A stretch of 64,000 nucleotides of DNA, taken from the NCBI GenBank assembly GCA_014773175.1, contig VXCM01000282.1, forward strand, positions 620,001 through 684,000, written 5' to 3'. Under the pieces are notes generated by a model, which worked only from the letters and a program-made list of their open reading frames with translations, made no database searches and was not told the DNA's origin. Each line of letters begins with the position of its first letter. The stretch's first letter is position 1. Below, piece by piece: positions 61,154-64,000 of this stretch. Source of the DNA: Lucifuga dentata (taxonomy: Eukaryota > Chordata > Actinopteri > Ophidiiformes > Bythitidae). The position numbers were made by a program, and so were the translations under genes.

Positions 61154-61368
61154 TTAGAAGAGTTCAGACAGTGAGGCTGGGGAAGCCATCTCCCGCGCCC
61201 GTCTGAAGGAGGATGCTGAAGCAAGAAGCATCTGGTACTGCAGTAACTGTAACTCTGTGATTCTAGCAGGTTTGCCATGAACATCACAGAGCGCACTGAT
61301 CACATCCTGCACGTTAAGGTCATTAAAGTGGATCCAACATCCTGCAGAATCCTCCTTAGTGACTGAAC
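61154..61368 (-). CDS. Putative terminal coding exon, unknown protein (C-terminal 70 residues)
   Basis: On the minus strand an AG acceptor (TTAACATGCAG) is followed by two bases and then 70 sense codons ending in TAA at 61156-61154. An in-frame TAA lies just upstream of the acceptor, so the open frame starts where the exon would. A branch-point-like TATTAAC lies close to the acceptor, but there is no clear polypyrimidine tract. The peptide looks like a real protein: charged and hydrophobic residues alternate (CWIHFNDLNVQDVISAL, then VHGKPARITELQLLQYQM), a helix-like stretch follows (ASSFRRAREMASP), and the end is SLSELF. The segment is GC-richer than its surroundings. A longer frame on the same strand (60925-61296) overlaps it but gives a far less protein-like composition. 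I do not recognise the family. Upstream exons would lie beyond 61.4 kb and I could not find any before the window ends. Chance is not excluded. Confidence 0.5.
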
Positions 61369-61850
61369 CTGCATGTTAATACTCACAGGTACACAAGTGC
61401 CTGCTCATTGTGATACAGCAGACATCCAGACAGATAGATTCAACAGATCTAGATCATGTTAGTCAGGCCAAGTGCTGACTGTGGACTGATTTTACAGGAA
61501 GACACCAAAACAATTCCCTTTTTATTTTTGCTGTGCATTCTTTTTTTTTTATTTACAGCTCTGTGTATAAGGATTAAGTCTGACAGGCTATGACATGCGA
61601 CTTTAACCTGGTTGACATTTTAATGTCTATTTCAGAAGCAAGACATAGGGTGATTGAGCTGTTCCCAAAAAGACAGAATTAATGAGAAGTTGTGGTTAAT
61701 TTAAGGATGGACATCTGTTTCTGCCATTGTCTCGGACAGGCCAATCAAAATTTCTCAGTAATGATTGACTTTCATCTAAATCTACAATGAGATCATTGCA
61801 CAGATTGGACCTGCTCCATTAGTAATATATATTTCAATGTTTTATTTACT

Positions 61851-61900
61851 GCATGATCCTCAACAGGACAAACGGGTTTAGAAAATGGATGGATGGATTA
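61851..61900 (+). repeat. SINE/LINE 3' tail with GGAT repeats
   Basis: GATCCTCAACAGGACAAACG and AGAAAATGGATGGATGGATT match the end of a widespread fish repeat, whose usual form has GGATAAGCGG and ends in (GGAT)n. Only the tail is present. Confidence 0.5.
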
Positions 61901-62825
61901 TTTAATAATAACTTTTAATAGTTGATAATATTTAAAAAAAAATATTTTGATGATACAATGAAAGCAATGGCCAATTTAAAAAACCTGTTCATGTGCGGAA
62001 TTCTACTTTATTATGTTGCTAACATGTTAGCAAACACTTTTCTACTCACACATTCAGCAGACACAAAGCAACATTAACAAACCACAAATATGTGGGTTTT
62101 AATCTTGACAGATGACTGAATATTTTTCATTGGCTGCTCATGACTTTGTGTATCATTTGGTGCTGGACAGTCATCTTTAAATGTCAATAAAGAAACAGAG
62201 TTAATGAGAGTAGCTAAGGCTCAACTATACTGTAAATGTTTTTCATTATGAGCATCTCTTTGGCATTACACATGACTCAATGTTAACACCAGAACTATTG
62301 GTTATTGTAGGTTTAACCATTTGCACACCCAATACTTCATTGTTTTCACCTCTACAGAACTAGGTTCATTCACAAGGTTTCAGTCTCAGGCTTTCTTTAG
62401 CTCTACCCACCGGCTCACACCTTCTGTTGCAGAGTCAGCACCAAAAGGGAAAATGTGCTTTGTTCAGATTGGAAAAAAAATAAACAGTCATTCTATCTCG
62501 GGGATTCCCACAAAATTTTTATGTAACAGATATCTGCCTCTGTTGCCACTAATGAGGATGGTTACTTCAAATATATGTACATGTTTTTGCTTGTATGAAG
62601 AGTAGCATGTCCAAAGCCAAAAGGAAATGGAAAGAAAAACGGAGTGGTAGAGCTAAAAGATGATGAATGGAATGGAGCTTTCATCAGGGTTTATTACATA
62701 TTATTCATGTGCATGACTTATTCTGATCCACTTTAAACAAGCCCACCCAAATAAATCATATTTTAGTGAAACTTACATTGATCCTGATCCAGAATCTTTG
62801 TTTGCCCTCAAGTAGTCACTCACAA

Positions 62826-62827
62826 CA

Positions 62828-62877
<50 letters not shown>
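62826..62877. repeat. Compound (ACGC)n(AC)n microsatellite
   Basis: Five ACGC units followed by about fifteen AC units. Confidence 0.95.
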
Positions 62878-62879
<2 letters not shown>

Positions 62880-63678
62880 AAACTCTCCAATTTAATAATA
62901 ATAATTATCTTACATTATTGTTTCCTATGGTCTTAAAAGGTCCAGTTAGAGACCACTGGTACAGTTTTAGAATATCCGCTATTGGCCACAAACTCAACAC
63001 AGGGTTTTCGTCAGTCCTGTACTGACCTCTACTGGTTTAAGTGAAATACGGCAGCAGGGTAGAAAATAACTTCCAGTACAATATACCTTCTGTGCACTAC
63101 AACCACGGTCTTAATCACTCATAATACAAATTATCATAAACGATGCAAGCGAATTGATCTTCTATTCAAAGAACACAACTGTATGAGCAAAGACAAAGAC
63201 ATTTGTGGATGCAATGAGCTTTTTAAAGCTGGTGCTCTGCTGCCCTCTACAGGCTCTTCAAAAGCTGCCAGACTGTTCTGATCAAAGTCACACAGAATAT
63301 ACCTGTAGTATATACATAATACTGTATAATGTAGTTGGATACCTAGAAATTTAGTTTGATTGCCTGTAACTGCCAGGTGGAAATTTGTTCTTGCAGCAGC
63401 AAAAGTAAGAGATTTAAATATGAAAAAGGAAATTGAATTTATGTACACATCTAAGCAAAAGAGTAATAAAACTCCAAAAATTATAAAATAAAATCCAAAT
63501 AAGTTTGCTGCAGTTGTGGGTAAAAAAATATACTGTCATCATTTACAACAGCAAAAACTGCAGAAATCCCAAAAGAGGAACCAACATGTACACTGTAACA
63601 GCTGGAAATAAAATAAGAAGTATATTTATGTCCAAGAGAAAATGTCTAGCAGGTATTTGACCAGTTTACAAGGAATCA

Positions 63679-63679
<1 letters not shown>

Positions 63680-63709
<30 letters not shown>
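63680..63709. repeat. Poly-A run (30)
   Basis: Uninterrupted A run. Confidence 0.9.
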
Positions 63710-63710
<1 letters not shown>

Positions 63711-64000
63711 GTCATGAGTAAAATACAGCAAACTACAGCAATATATTTAAATAAGTAAGCCTCATTCTCACAGGAATTTAGATTTCTTTGGTTTTATATT
63801 TTACAGTGTAGAATATCTGAGGTCAGAGGTCAGGGAACAGCTGGTACAGTTGATGTTCTTCTGGGTGGCCTGAACCTGGTTTTGTGCTTGAAGGTTAAAG
63901 AATGGAGAAAAAAGACATTATGCTGTCTTTATGCTGTCTACCAGTGATTAGATGTATGAATTACAATAAGTTTTAATATCCAAACAGTATTCTGAAGGAA

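Larger units (their letters stand above)
61369..64000. other. Probable intron or upstream flank of the minus-strand gene
   Basis: No further exon could be fixed. A GTAAGT on the minus strand near 62786 follows a short open stretch that ends in a microsatellite and is not convincing. The 104-codon minus frame at 63134-63448 has no recognised domain. Confidence 0.45.

Noticed and set aside
60925..61296. 123-codon minus-strand frame
   Set aside because: It overlaps the terminal exon candidate in another frame; the other reading has much more protein-like composition and splice context.
62760..62830. Minus-strand GTAAGT after an open stretch
   Set aside because: The would-be exon starts in or next to a CA/ACGC microsatellite.
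1..64000. tRNA, rRNA, snRNA or CRISPR features
   Set aside because: No intact A/B-box pair, rRNA core, snRNA motif or regularly spaced repeat array was seen. The only tRNA-like boxes are decayed and belong to the SINE at 34572-34843.

Overview
The window looks like teleost fish nuclear DNA. It is AT-rich and shows no dense coding, operons or ribosome-binding sites. It carries microsatellites, homopolymer runs and remnants of repeats typical of spiny-rayed fishes: short non-autonomous Helitrons, a tRNA-headed V-SINE-like copy, the repeat with the GCTTAGC / AGACTGGAAG / CTAGCCT words, TTAA-flanked DNA elements, a Tc1-like transposase scrap and a hAT-like MITE. Species cannot be given from sequence alone.

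Genes: almost all of the window reads as intergenic or intronic. Two pieces stand out as likely real coding exons, both on the minus strand and both too short to show up as long reading frames. The first is a terminal exon at 61154-61368: 70 codons plus stop, with an AG acceptor and a branch-point-like TATTAAC. The second is a first exon at 56279-56408: ATG, 43 codons, then a GTAAGC donor. It sits beside a stretch of clustered CpGs (56409-56770) that could be its promoter. If both are right, the end of one gene lies about 5 kb upstream of the start of the next, and much of 1-56 kb could be introns of the second gene. I recognise neither protein family. Two further exon-like stretches (55045-55131 and 38133-38298) are weak.

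Layout: 1-8.8 kb holds Helitron 3' ends, a 96-bp near-perfect palindrome and poly-A around a gap. 8.8-9.2 kb is a GC-rich GGCCCG repeat. 10.4-10.8 kb is a candidate conserved regulatory block. 11.2 kb holds a hairpin MITE. 16-18.3 kb holds two old DNA elements and a hairpin. 18-34 kb is mostly featureless, with several hairpins, a full TTAA element at 28942-29555 and a GC-rich island at 32.2-32.4 kb. 34.6 kb holds the V-SINE. 36-42 kb holds microsatellites and old repeats. 42.1 and 45.7 kb hold two complete Helitrons in opposite orientation. 46-54 kb is plain. 54-56 kb holds a TTAA copy, the Tc1 scrap and a hAT MITE. 56.8-58.5 kb is an internally repetitive block with three CCAAT-containing modules and a small minisatellite. 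58.5-64 kb holds the terminal exon, a SINE tail and a compound microsatellite.

Assembly: eight single Ns occur. Seven lie in or beside homopolymers or simple repeats, and at 56963 the N is flanked by an exact 67-bp direct duplication, so some local sequence is probably artefactual.
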